This document shows positions 44,592-52,241 of a stretch of 54,341 nt of DNA, one piece after another. The stretch lies in the NCBI GenBank assembly GCA_018384055.1, contig JAHAZL010000043.1:1-54341 (forward strand). Reading direction: 5' to 3'. Made by a program: the position numbers and the translations under genes. The stretch comes from Treponema sp. (GTDB lineage: Bacteria; Spirochaetota; Spirochaetia; Treponematales; Treponemataceae). Under the pieces are notes generated by a model. The model searched no databases. It was not told where the DNA came from and worked only from the letters and a program-made list of their open reading frames with translations. How positions within the stretch are numbered: the first letter of the stretch is position 1; each line of letters begins with the position of its first letter.

Positions 44592-45089
44592 ATGAAAAGA
44601 TTTCTTTGCTTTCTGCTTTTAATTATTGTTTTCCCAACTTTTGTTCCTCAGCGGGCATATTGTGAGAATTCTTCTGAACCGGAACCTTATGAAAAGGAAG
44701 AATTTCCACAGTGGGCTTTGGATTTGAGGCGTTTTGAGATTGTTTCTCTCGGTTCAATTCCGTTTGCCATGATTGGCGTTACAATTGGTTACGGTGCCCT
44801 TGAAGTCCACAGGGGCAACATGGATTCCATTCCTAATCCCCTGAATCCGAGTTCCCTTGATGAAAGCGAACAGCTTAAAATTCTAGGCCTAACTGTATGT
44901 ACTGGACTTGCCATAGGACTTGTAGACTTTACTGTAAATCAGATTATCAGGCATAATCAAAAGAAGAAACTTGAAAGAATAAATGCTGCCAAGCAGGTCA
45001 ATGTTGTTCCTATCTCTGAAAATACAGAACCTGAAGAAGTTGAAAATGATATTCAGCCTTTGGAAGAAAATGAAGAGGATGCCAACTAA
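44592..45089 (+). CDS. exported or membrane protein of unknown function
   Basis: From the ATG at 44592 this is 165 residues. The N-terminus (MKRFLCFLLLIIVFPTFV) is a signal sequence or anchor. Two further hydrophobic stretches (about 50-67 and 100-117) suggest a small membrane protein, and the C-terminus is acidic. I do not recognise it. It starts four bases after the YggS-family gene and ends with TAATG overlapping the next start, so it is firmly inside the operon. Confidence 0.75.
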   Translation: MKRFLCFLLLIIVFPTFVPQRAYCENSSEPEPYEKEEFPQWALDLRRFEIVSLGSIPFAMIGVTIGYGALEVHRGNMDSIPNPLNPSSLDESEQLKILGLTVCTGLAIGLVDFTVNQIIRHNQKKKLERINAAKQVNVVPISENTEPEEVENDIQPLEENEEDAN

Positions 45090-46075
45090 TGTCTTATTTT
45101 TCAAACAGGGTTCCACTAGAATATGCAAAAGCCGAAAGACTGGATAAATACATTGCAAATCTTTCCAAGGGCATGAACCGAAGTAAACTTAAAAGTGGAG
45201 TAGTTGAAATTCTTGTTAACGGCAAGGCTCAAAAAGTTTCCTACAAGGTTAAGGCTGGTGATCAGATAGACATTCAATGGGAAGAAAACGTTCCGGACAA
45301 TATTGAACCTCAGGATATTCCTCTTGATATTATTTACGAAGATGAAAATGTATGTGTCGTTAATAAAAGGCAGGGGATGGTAACTCACCCTGCCTGCGGT
45401 AACTGGGACGGAACTCTAGTAAACGCCTTGCTTTACCATTGGGGCAGACAGGCCATAAAGGAAATCAAGGAAGGGGAAGCCAGTGCTGACAAGATTCTTG
45501 CCAACAGAAGACCAGGCATAGTTCATCGCCTGGATAAGGAAACTTCCGGAATAATCATTACTGCAAAAAACCGTGATACGGAAGAATACCTTGCAGGACT
45601 TTTCCGTGACCATAGGAAAATCAAAAAGGAATACATCTGTATTTGCATGGGACGTCCTCAGCATCAGCATGGTGTTGTAAAGACTCAGATTGTAAGGGAT
45701 TTGAGGGACAGAAAAAAATTCCGCGCTGCAGTAGATACAGAGGAGGGGAAATATGCAGAAACCCATTACAGCTGCATTGCCTGTTATGGAGAATATTCCT
45801 TGATGAGGGTTCGCATTGTAACTGGCCGTACTCATCAGATTCGCGTTCACATGAAATACCTTAACTGTCCTATCCTAGGAGATGGAGTTTATTCCAAACC
45901 GGACAGAAAATTTCCCAATGCCACCCTTATGCTGAATGCTCATAAACTTACGATTAAACTTCCAGGTGCTTCTTCCTATTCTGAGTTCAAGAATAAAACC
46001 CCAGAGAGATTCAGGGAAATAATGAAAGTGCTTCACAGGGATTTTTCAAAAGTCATTCTTCCAAAGGACAGGTAA
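45089..46075 (+). CDS. RluA-family 23S rRNA pseudouridine synthase with S4 domain
   Basis: The 328-residue enzyme has an N-terminal S4 RNA-binding domain (about 18-75, ERLDKYIANL) and the RluA catalytic domain with GIVHRLDKETSG containing the catalytic Asp149, and TGRTHQIRVHMKYL near the C-terminus. Domain order and length fit RluD, which modifies helix 69 of 23S rRNA, though RluC is possible. Its start overlaps the upstream stop (TAATG), and a second RluA-family gene follows after three bases. Confidence 0.92.
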   Translation: MSYFSNRVPLEYAKAERLDKYIANLSKGMNRSKLKSGVVEILVNGKAQKVSYKVKAGDQIDIQWEENVPDNIEPQDIPLDIIYEDENVCVVNKRQGMVTHPACGNWDGTLVNALLYHWGRQAIKEIKEGEASADKILANRRPGIVHRLDKETSGIIITAKNRDTEEYLAGLFRDHRKIKKEYICICMGRPQHQHGVVKTQIVRDLRDRKKFRAAVDTEEGKYAETHYSCIACYGEYSLMRVRIVTGRTHQIRVHMKYLNCPILGDGVYSKPDRKFPNATLMLNAHKLTIKLPGASSYSEFKNKTPERFREIMKVLHRDFSKVILPKDR

Positions 46076-46078
46076 GGT

Positions 46079-46828
46079 ATGAATCCTTTGTATGGAAAAA
46101 TAAGAATAGTTCATCTTCCATCTCATGAAGAGCCTTTTGTAATTTTAGACAAACCAAGGGGACTTCCCAGTGCTCCTTTGTTTGAAGGAGACATAAGTGC
46201 CTTGACTTTTGCCATTGGAAAATTTCCGGAGATTTCTAAGGTCAAGGGGAGAAAGGAAATTGAGTATGGTCTTGTCCATAGGATTGATACGGAAACCAAA
46301 GGACTTCTTTTGATTTGCACGGAGCAGAGTTTCTATGACAAAGTTATGTCCGAACAAACTAATGGTCGTTTTTTTAAGACTTACAAAGCTCAATGTGATT
46401 CTTTTGCTTCAGGAGAAGGTTTCCCGATCCTTGATGGCAATCTAGAAGATGTAGTTAACTGTATAAATAAATCAACTAACGAAAGTTCGTATTCTGTGAT
46501 TGTAAGATCCAGATTTCGTCCCTTTGGCCTAAAAAACAGTCTGGTACGCCCAGTAAACGAAAGTGCAGGAAAAGCTGCTTTAAAGAAAGCAGGTCAAAAA
46601 GAATACGAAACTCAAATCAAATTAAAAAAATCAAGGGACGGTATTTTTGCGCGATGCAGAATAAAGGAAGGCTACAGGCATCAGGTTCGCTGTCATCTTG
46701 CCTGGCTTGGATTTCCAATCAAGGGTGATCCTCTATATAATTCTTCTAATACAAAGGGGCAGGAATTTAAGTTTGATGCTATTGGACTTGAATTCCTTGG
46801 CTATTCATTCAATATTGATAATTTGTAG
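46079..46828 (+). CDS. RluA-family pseudouridine synthase, single domain
   Basis: This 249-residue protein is the catalytic RluA domain without an S4 domain. FVILDKPRGLPSAP lies near the N-terminus, GLVHRIDTETKG holds catalytic Asp70, and RIKEGYRHQVRCHLAWLGFP is near the end. The target is probably rRNA or tRNA but cannot be named. AAGGT precedes the ATG. Its tandem position after an S4-containing relative suggests an old duplication, but they are clearly divergent. It ends the PilZ-to-RluA run. Confidence 0.9.
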   Translation: MNPLYGKIRIVHLPSHEEPFVILDKPRGLPSAPLFEGDISALTFAIGKFPEISKVKGRKEIEYGLVHRIDTETKGLLLICTEQSFYDKVMSEQTNGRFFKTYKAQCDSFASGEGFPILDGNLEDVVNCINKSTNESSYSVIVRSRFRPFGLKNSLVRPVNESAGKAALKKAGQKEYETQIKLKKSRDGIFARCRIKEGYRHQVRCHLAWLGFPIKGDPLYNSSNTKGQEFKFDAIGLEFLGYSFNIDNL

Positions 46829-46853
46829 CGTTTAAAAGAACAGGAATATTCTT

Positions 46854-46905
46854 TTACGGACAGAATCTGACTAAAACTATAAAATTGCTGTCATTTAGTC
46901 CGTAA
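46854..46905. repeat. inverted repeat upstream of trpS
   Basis: TTACGGAC (46854-46861) pairs perfectly with GTCCGTAA (46898-46905). A second possible helix, GACTAAA (46869-46875) with TTTAGTC (46894-46900), competes because it shares GTC. It lies before the predicted trpS promoter, so it is more likely a 3' structure of the upstream operon, an operator, or a relic. Confidence 0.4.
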
Positions 46906-46937
46906 CTTGTATAACCGTAAGGATAGTTTCGAATAAT

Positions 46938-46974
46938 AAATCCAAATAATCTGCTGTTTTTAATATTTGGATTT
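46938..46974 (+). terminator. possible terminator hairpin between RluA-family gene and trpS
   Basis: AAATCCAAATA (46938-46948) and TATTTGGATTT (46964-46974) form a perfect 11-base stem. It is AT-rich and followed by only a weak T tract, so termination strength is uncertain. Confidence 0.45.
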
Positions 46975-46975
46975 G

Positions 46976-47004
46976 TTGAAAATTTCTAAGTTATACAATA
47001 TTAT
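46976..47004 (+). promoter_or_regulatory. putative trpS promoter
   Basis: TTGAAA (46976-46981), a 17-base spacer and TATTAT (46999-47004), 31 bases before the trpS ATG, which has GAGGAAG as ribosome site. Confidence 0.5.
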
Positions 47005-47034
47005 GTTTTTCATAATTATTTACAGAGGAAGATT

Positions 47035-48126
47035 ATGGCAGACGAAAATACAGAATTTGATCCCAACAAGACTTTTGAAGCTGCAGTAGAACGCTCAAAG
47101 GCTCTTGAAGCTGATATTGCAGTTAATCCAAAGAAATACCGCGTTCTTACGGGAGATAGGCCAACTGGTCGCCTCCACATCGGGCATTATTTTGGATCCC
47201 TTCAGAACCGCGTTCGCATTTCAAAGATGGGTGTTCCTACAATGATTCTCATTGCAGACTATCAGGTTCTTACAGACCACGATGCTTTTGATAAAATCAG
47301 CCAGAATACAAAGCAGCTTGTAATCGATTATCTTGCAGCCGGTATTGAGCCTGGTGACGATGTCATCATCTACCCTCATTCTTACATTCCGGAATGTAAC
47401 CAACTTATGCTTCCGTTCATGACACTTGTAAGCAATTCTGAGCTTAGCCGTAACCCAACAGTTAAGGAAGAAATTCAGAGTGCAGGGCTTACAAATGTTA
47501 ATGCAGGAATGTATACATATCCAATCCATCAGGCCTGCGACATCCTTTTCTGCAAGGGAAATGTAGTTCCTGTAGGAAAGGATCAGCTTCCTCATATTGA
47601 ACTTACACGCAGCATTGCAAAGTCCTTCAACAAGAAATTCTGCAAGGGGCGTGATCCTATTTTCCCAATGCCACAGGCTCTACTTTCAAAGACACCAAGC
47701 ATCATGGGACTTGATGGAAATCAGAAGATGTCTAAGAGCCGCAACAATGCAATTTTCCTCTGCAATACGGAAGATGAAACTGCAGCCCTCATCAAGAAGG
47801 CAAAGACAGATGGCGAACGCGTAATTACTTACGATCCTGTTAATCGTCCAGAAGTTGCAAATCTTCTTTCCCTCATCGGCCTTTGCACAAAAGAAAATCC
47901 TGCTGACATTGCAGCTCGCATTGGTGACAGGGGCAGCGGAGAGCTTAAGAAGTGCCTTACAGAAGCCCTTAACGAAGAACTTCGTCTCTTGCGTGCAAAG
48001 CGTGCTGAACTTGAAAAGAACGAAGACTACATCCGTAAAGTCCTCCTTGAAGGTGTAGACAAGGCTCGTGCAATTGCTTGCCAGACTCTTGATGAAGTTC
48101 GTGAAGCAATGAACATGAAGATTTAA
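47035..48126 (+). CDS. trpS: tryptophanyl-tRNA synthetase
   Basis: TrpS charges tRNA-Trp. The 363-residue class I enzyme has TGDRPTGRLHIGHYFGSL, with HIGH at 48-51, and GNQKMSKSRNN, with KMSKS at 231-235. About 35 residues precede the usual start of the catalytic core (LTGDRPTG). They form a charged helical extension, and the start is supported by a good GAGGAAG site. Codon use is biased like that of ileS. It is followed by a decayed MATE gene. Confidence 0.96.
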   Translation: MADENTEFDPNKTFEAAVERSKALEADIAVNPKKYRVLTGDRPTGRLHIGHYFGSLQNRVRISKMGVPTMILIADYQVLTDHDAFDKISQNTKQLVIDYLAAGIEPGDDVIIYPHSYIPECNQLMLPFMTLVSNSELSRNPTVKEEIQSAGLTNVNAGMYTYPIHQACDILFCKGNVVPVGKDQLPHIELTRSIAKSFNKKFCKGRDPIFPMPQALLSKTPSIMGLDGNQKMSKSRNNAIFLCNTEDETAALIKKAKTDGERVITYDPVNRPEVANLLSLIGLCTKENPADIAARIGDRGSGELKKCLTEALNEELRLLRAKRAELEKNEDYIRKVLLEGVDKARAIACQTLDEVREAMNMKI

Positions 48127-48156
48127 TTTGCATTTGCTTGAATCAAGGTAAATCAA

Positions 48157-48508
48157 TTGACAAAAAATCTTACTGAAGGAAATCCTTTAAGGCTTATCCT
48201 TTCGTTTTAGATACCAGTTCTGCTGGGGAATCTTCTCCAGCAGTTCTACAATATGGCGACACTTCCATTGTCGGCCTTTATTTAGGTTCCAATGCCCCTT
48301 TGTTGCCCTTGGTATTGCCGTTTCTACATTTGACAGTCAGAACATGGGGGCCAATAAAATTGACAGAATTAAAAAGGGGTTGTGGCAGGGTTCTTTTATA
48401 GGAGTTCTCTTTGGCATAAGTATTGGAATACTCATATTGAAATCAAACAGTTTAAATGTCTTTTGTCTGGCTCAATTACGGCATGGAGAAAGCAAGATAA
48501 TTTCTTGA
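48157..48508 (+). pseudogene. decayed MATE-family efflux pump
   Basis: A TTG at 48157 opens LTKNLTEGNPLRLILSF, then an in-frame TAG, then IPVLLGNLLQQFYNM, a typical MATE N-terminus. A one-base shift leads to DTSIVGLYLGSNA, matching the next MATE segment. About 48295 the sequence jumps, in another frame, to ALGIAVSTFDSQNMGANKID and IKKGLWQGSF, the segment normally found about 200 residues later. It then runs to TGA at 48508. So a stop, a frameshift and a large internal deletion are all visible. It is not a copy of the intact MATE gene at 52242. A MITE-like element lies 30 bases downstream. Confidence 0.85.
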
Positions 48509-48538
48509 AATAGCATAAAAAAGTGAAGGAATAAAAAT

Positions 48539-48637
48539 AAGGGGCTGTCCAATAAGTATGAGTCATTGCCGTGCTCGACACGGCAATCTCTTGTATTGCA
48601 ATTAGATGGATTTTTTGAACTTATTGGTCATCCCCTT
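48539..48637. mobile_element. MITE-like element with terminal inverted repeats
   Basis: The left end AAGGGGCTGTCCAATAAGT (48539-48557) is repeated in inverse form at 48619-48637 with two mismatches in 19 bases. Inside, ATTGCCGTG (48565-48573) and CACGGCAAT (48579-48587) form a perfect hairpin. The GGGGCTGTCC-type end resembles transposase-recognised ends of common insertion sequences. There is no coding capacity and no clear target duplication. It may also help terminate the HEAT gene that ends at 48661 on the other strand. Confidence 0.6.
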
Positions 48638-48660
48638 TTTAATATCAAGGAATCAGTAAC

Positions 48661-49389
48661 TTACCTTGCGTCGTTGCTCTTCTTCTTGCTGCCGCCCTGA
48701 AGTGACTTGAGAAGTTCTGTTGCTCTCGTGCGAACAGGAGTTGCATATCTGTAGTTTGTTCTGATTTCTGAAATTGACTGAATCATTGGACCTTTATCCT
48801 GTACATTTGGAGCAAGCTTTTCGTAAGCATTGAGGATTTCAAGTGCAAGGGAGCTGGTAGGGTTGAGTGCTGCATATCTCTTGTGCACGAATTCAATCAT
48901 GTTTACAACTTCGTCATTGTCGTTGATTCCGATGTTTCCGAGGGAACGGATGGCAGCTGTTACAACCATTGGTTCCTTGTCTTCTACGGCGATTGAAACC
49001 AAAGTGTTCTTTGATTCTTCTGTCTTTACTTCACCAAGAAGGTCACAAGCCTGAGCACGAACATCAGGGAAGTTGTTCATTACACGTCCGTTTGTTCTGG
49101 CTGTTGTCTTAATGCCTTCACCTGCAAGACGACTCAGTGAAGCAACAACTTCCGGAGAAGTTCTTCCGCCTTCTACTGCATCCTTGAGGTAGCTGAGGGC
49201 AACAAGCTTGTTGTCGTAGTCATCAGATGATGCAAGTTCACCGATGATTGTGTCTTCGGCACTTGCCATGTATTCGTCTTCTACTGTTGTTTCTGATTTT
49301 CTCTGGCTCTTTACTGTCTGTTCCTGTGCAAACAAAGTTGTTGATACTAAAACGCAGCATGCCCATGCAACAAATTTAGTAAGTTTCAT
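48661..49389 (-). CDS. exported HEAT-repeat protein
   Basis: This 242-residue protein has a signal peptide ending LFAQE (about residue 22). HEAT-like helical pairs follow, for example FPDVRAQACDLLGEVKTEES and EPMVVTAAIRSLGNIGINDN, and the tail is basic (KSLQGGSKKKSNDAR). It is likely periplasmic with a scaffold role. The ribosome site AAGGAGG is among the strongest in the window. Downstream lies the MITE-like palindrome. The lipoprotein gene upstream on the same strand ends 95 bases away. Confidence 0.8.
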   Translation of the reverse strand: MKLTKFVAWACCVLVSTTLFAQEQTVKSQRKSETTVEDEYMASAEDTIIGELASSDDYDNKLVALSYLKDAVEGGRTSPEVVASLSRLAGEGIKTTARTNGRVMNNFPDVRAQACDLLGEVKTEESKNTLVSIAVEDKEPMVVTAAIRSLGNIGINDNDEVVNMIEFVHKRYAALNPTSSLALEILNAYEKLAPNVQDKGPMIQSISEIRTNYRYATPVRTRATELLKSLQGGSKKKSNDAR

Positions 49390-49484
49390 ATTATGGTTCC
49401 TCCTTGTGGAATCCCTTCTTTATAAAAATACAGTTTTATAAAATTATTATAGAATACAATATATAAAAAATCAATCACAAATTT

Positions 49485-50123
49485 TTAGTCCGGATTCTTT
49501 GGAAGTGAAAGCTTCCATTTGCCGTTGATTTTAGTGAATGTGTAGTACACTATGTCTTTATCGGCATCTACCTGTACAACATTAACTTCTGTTTCCGTGT
49601 CGTAGCGAATTTCATCTACGGTACGGCCTCTCCTTGCAGGGATGAATACGAATTTGAAGTAATCTTCAATTGTGTTGAGTCTGAGTCCTTTCTTTGGAAG
49701 TCTTTGTGACGCCTTTGAAAGGTTTGGCTTTTTTGTCCAGTAAGAATAGCTTTCCGGTGCAAGGTATGACGTCCAGCCCTTGAAATCACCGTTTTTCATG
49801 TAAAGTGCAAGGTCTTCAATAATCTGGAGGATACGGGTTTTATCTTCGACGAAAGTTTCCTTTGTGACAGTAACGTTTGTTGTTGAACGCTTGTATTCCT
49901 TGTCTTCTAGCGAAACTTCTGGCTGTGGAGCAACCTCTTCCATGACCTCTGGTTCTTCTTCAAGAACTTCTTCAGGAGGATCTTCTACCACTGGAACAGG
50001 GACTGGAGCTGGTTCTTCAACTGCTGGTTCTGCCGGAGCCGGTACAGGTTCTGTTGAGCCGCAGCCGACTAGAGTCAATGCGAATATTGTTGCTGTTATT
50101 GCTGAATGGATAATCTTTTTCAT
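49485..50123 (-). CDS. lipoprotein with Pro/Glu-rich linker
   Basis: From the ATG at 50123 this is 212 residues; upstream in-frame starts give an unnatural N-terminus. The signal peptide ends ALTLVGCGS, a good lipobox with Cys at about residue 21. A proline- and glutamate-rich low-complexity stretch of about 45 residues follows, likely a spacer spanning the periplasm. The remainder (about 80-212) is a folded domain with alternating charged and aromatic residues (for example DFKGWTSYLAPESYSYW), resembling small NTF2-like domains, which I cannot confirm. It is divergent from coaD. Confidence 0.8.
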   Translation of the reverse strand: MKKIIHSAITATIFALTLVGCGSTEPVPAPAEPAVEEPAPVPVPVVEDPPEEVLEEEPEVMEEVAPQPEVSLEDKEYKRSTTNVTVTKETFVEDKTRILQIIEDLALYMKNGDFKGWTSYLAPESYSYWTKKPNLSKASQRLPKKGLRLNTIEDYFKFVFIPARRGRTVDEIRYDTETEVNVVQVDADKDIVYYTFTKINGKWKLSLPKNPD

Positions 50124-50257
50124 AACTACCATTTTAATACGCAAAAGCCCGTTGGTCAATTTTTTTGGGAAATAAGTTTAAAATTATTGAAAAGAAGAAT
50201 TCAGTGTGAATGAATCTTGCCTTGAAAAACCCTCGTCTTTGGTCTATATTTCTAGCC

Positions 50258-50740
50258 ATGGTAAAAGCCGTTTTCGCAGGTACATTCGATCCTCCAACCC
50301 TTGGACATTTGAATATTATAGAAAGGTCTTCAAGACTTTTTGATCAACTGGATGTTCTTGTTTCAGTTAATCCTGACAAGCATGCACTTTTTTCTGACTC
50401 TGAAAGGATGGAAATGCTCCTGGAACTTACGAAGGACTACCCCAATGTAACGGTGCACAAATGGGATTCCCTTGTGGTTGACTACTGCAAAAAGGAGAAT
50501 GCCACTGTTCTGGTTAGGGGAGTTCGCAATGCCATGGATTTTGCCCACGAGTTTGACTTATCCCTCATGAACAGGCAGCTTGGCTCCGACATTGAAACAC
50601 TTTTTCTTCCTACTGAACAGAAGTATTTTCTTGTAAGGTCTTCAAGCATAAAGGAAGCGGCCCGTTTTGGAGGCGACATCAGCAAGATGGTTCCGCCTTT
50701 GGTTGAAAAGGCATTGAAAGAAAAATTTGACGGAAAATAA
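50258..50740 (+). CDS. coaD: pantetheine-phosphate adenylyltransferase
   Basis: CoaD adenylates 4'-phosphopantetheine, the penultimate step of coenzyme A synthesis. From the ATG at 50258 the protein has 160 residues, the family norm; an ATG 48 bases upstream would add 16 atypical residues. The nucleotide-binding motif is GTFDPPTLGH (8-17), and VLVRGVRNAMDF and YFLVRSSSIKEAARFGGD are present. No clear Shine-Dalgarno is visible. It lies just before the rpmF-acpP-rnc unit, so the cofactor precursor and the carrier protein that uses it are neighbours. Confidence 0.95.
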   Translation: MVKAVFAGTFDPPTLGHLNIIERSSRLFDQLDVLVSVNPDKHALFSDSERMEMLLELTKDYPNVTVHKWDSLVVDYCKKENATVLVRGVRNAMDFAHEFDLSLMNRQLGSDIETLFLPTEQKYFLVRSSSIKEAARFGGDISKMVPPLVEKALKEKFDGK

Positions 50741-50835
50741 AACTTATTTTTGCATAAAAAGGTGCATTGCAAGTGTTTTTTTATTTTCAAAATTACAAAT
50801 TTTGTCAAAATGTCATAAAAAATGCGAAAAAAGAA

Positions 50836-50865
50836 TTGACAAATATTTCCGAATGCTTGTATAAT
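50836..50865 (+). promoter_or_regulatory. strong sigma-70 promoter for rpmF-acpP
   Basis: Perfect -35 TTGACA (50836-50841), an 18-base spacer and perfect -10 TATAAT (50860-50865), giving a leader of about 75 bases before rpmF. A small inverted repeat (50788-50804) lies upstream. Confidence 0.8.
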
Positions 50866-50945
50866 TCTTGACATTAAAAGGGAATCTGTAGTAATATCAA
50901 CAACGTTATACAGATAACTTAATCATTATAGCGAGGTTATATACT

Positions 50946-51134
50946 ATGGCAGTACCTAGATCCAAAACATCAAAGGCCGTAACAAAGAGAAGACGTGGCG
51001 TTAACATGCACTTGGATACACCTAATCTTGTTCCATGTGGCAACTGCGGAAACCTTGTTCTTCCACATCATGTATGTGGTAAGTGTGGTTTCTACAAGGG
51101 ACGTCAGGTTATTACTCCAGAAGTAAACGGCTAA
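50946..51134 (+). CDS. rpmF: 50S ribosomal protein L32
   Basis: This 62-residue ribosomal protein begins AVPRSKTSKAVTKRRRG after the initiator and has the zinc-binding cysteine pairs CGNC and CGKC (the C+ form of L32). GAGG precedes the ATG. It is the first gene of the conserved rpmF-acpP pairing and sits behind the best promoter in the window. Confidence 0.97.
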   Translation: MAVPRSKTSKAVTKRRRGVNMHLDTPNLVPCGNCGNLVLPHHVCGKCGFYKGRQVITPEVNG

Positions 51135-51147
51135 TTAGGAGATTAAG

Positions 51148-51384
51148 ATGGACGAACTTTTCCAGAAGATTCAGAAGCTCATTGCAGAAAAACTTGAAAT
51201 TGATGCAGAAAAAGTAACACTTGAAGCATCATTCCGTGGTGACCTTGGTGCAGACAGCCTTGATACATACGAACTCGTGTATGCTATCGAAGAAGCTATG
51301 GGTGTTTCAATCCCTGATGACAAGGCTAACGAATTCGAAACAGTTAAGGATGCTTACGACTACATTAAGTCACAGCAGCAGTAA
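51148..51384 (+). CDS. acpP: acyl carrier protein
   Basis: This 78-residue acidic four-helix protein carries growing acyl chains. The phosphopantetheine attachment site is Ser37 in LGADSLDTYELV. TAGGAG precedes the ATG, 13 bases after rpmF. AcpS (22759) would install the prosthetic group. A strong terminator follows, so acpP and rpmF can be made in excess of rnc. Confidence 0.97.
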   Translation: MDELFQKIQKLIAEKLEIDAEKVTLEASFRGDLGADSLDTYELVYAIEEAMGVSIPDDKANEFETVKDAYDYIKSQQQ

Positions 51385-51427
51385 TTTATACTGAATCTTT
51401 TTGCTGTAATCAGCGGAATTCGTAAAG

Positions 51428-51460
51428 AAGCACAGTTTATGGCTGTGCTTTTTTCTTTTT
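51428..51460 (+). terminator. intrinsic terminator after acpP
   Basis: AAGCACAG (51428-51435) and CTGTGCTT (51443-51450) form a perfect 8-base stem with a 7-base loop and a T-rich tail. It ends 19 bases before the rnc start, implying that rnc depends on readthrough or a weak internal promoter. Confidence 0.85.
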
Positions 51461-51478
51461 AAAAGGTATTTTGTTTTC

Positions 51479-52231
51479 ATGAGTTTCCGTGATTTTTTTT
51501 ATCCCAAAAAAGACCTCACTAGAGAAAGAAGAAGGGCCCTGGAAAGTTTCTGCAGGAATTTGGGTCTTCATTTCAAGGATTATTCCATCCTTGACCTTGC
51601 TTTTCACCACAGGTCCTATTCCAACGAAAATGCATCCCACAGGATTTACAATAATGAACGGCTTGAATTCCTTGGAGACAGCGTTCTTGGGCTTGCTACG
51701 GCTTCATTCCTGTACAATGATATGGATACAAACAGGGAAGGTGACCTGGCAAGGATCAAAAGCAATGTTGTAAGTGAACAGAGCCTTGCTCCCATAGCCC
51801 TTGAGGTAATGCACATAGACAAATACCTGATCCTTGGAAAAGGAGAAGAACTAAGCGGTGGAAGAACTAAAAAGGCAATCCTTGCCGATGCCGTTGAAGC
51901 CGTTATAGGTGCCCTTTACATTGACCAGGGGTATGAGGCGGCTGAAAAACTTGTCCTTGAACTCATCGTTCCGGAAATAAGGAAGGTTCAGTCTGATGCA
52001 GGGCACAAGGATTACAAGACTCTCCTGCAGGAATATTTCCAGAAGAAAAGCGGCAAGTGTCCTGTATATAAGCTTGAGAATACCACAGGTCCTGATCACG
52101 ACAGAGTTTTTTATACAAGCGTAAGCCTCGGCAATGTGGTATATGGACCTGCTGCCGGAAAAAACAAGAAGGAATCCGAGCAGAACGTTGCAAAGGAAGC
52201 TCTGGTTGCACTGGGGCTTGCATCATCCTGA
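51479..52231 (+). CDS. rnc: ribonuclease III
   Basis: RNase III cuts double-stranded RNA, including rRNA precursors. The 250-residue protein has the signature NERLEFLGDSVLGL (59-72) with the catalytic acidic residues, LADAVEAVIGALYID, and a C-terminal double-stranded RNA-binding domain (about 175-247, DYKTLLQEYFQ and ending KNKKESEQNVAKEAL). It lies directly behind the acpP terminator, whose hairpin would be transcribed in the rnc leader. No strong ribosome site is visible. Confidence 0.96.
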   Translation: MSFRDFFYPKKDLTRERRRALESFCRNLGLHFKDYSILDLAFHHRSYSNENASHRIYNNERLEFLGDSVLGLATASFLYNDMDTNREGDLARIKSNVVSEQSLAPIALEVMHIDKYLILGKGEELSGGRTKKAILADAVEAVIGALYIDQGYEAAEKLVLELIVPEIRKVQSDAGHKDYKTLLQEYFQKKSGKCPVYKLENTTGPDHDRVFYTSVSLGNVVYGPAAGKNKKESEQNVAKEALVALGLASS

Positions 52232-52241
52232 ACTGATTTAA

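Noticed and set aside
46829..47034. T-box leader for trpS
   Set aside because: No T-box sequence or specifier loop is seen, and the hairpins lie before the predicted promoter.
50788..50804. CAAAATT/AATTTTG inverted repeat before rpmF as a regulator binding site
   Set aside because: It is short and AT-rich in an AT-rich region, with no matching copy elsewhere that I could see, so it is not better than chance.
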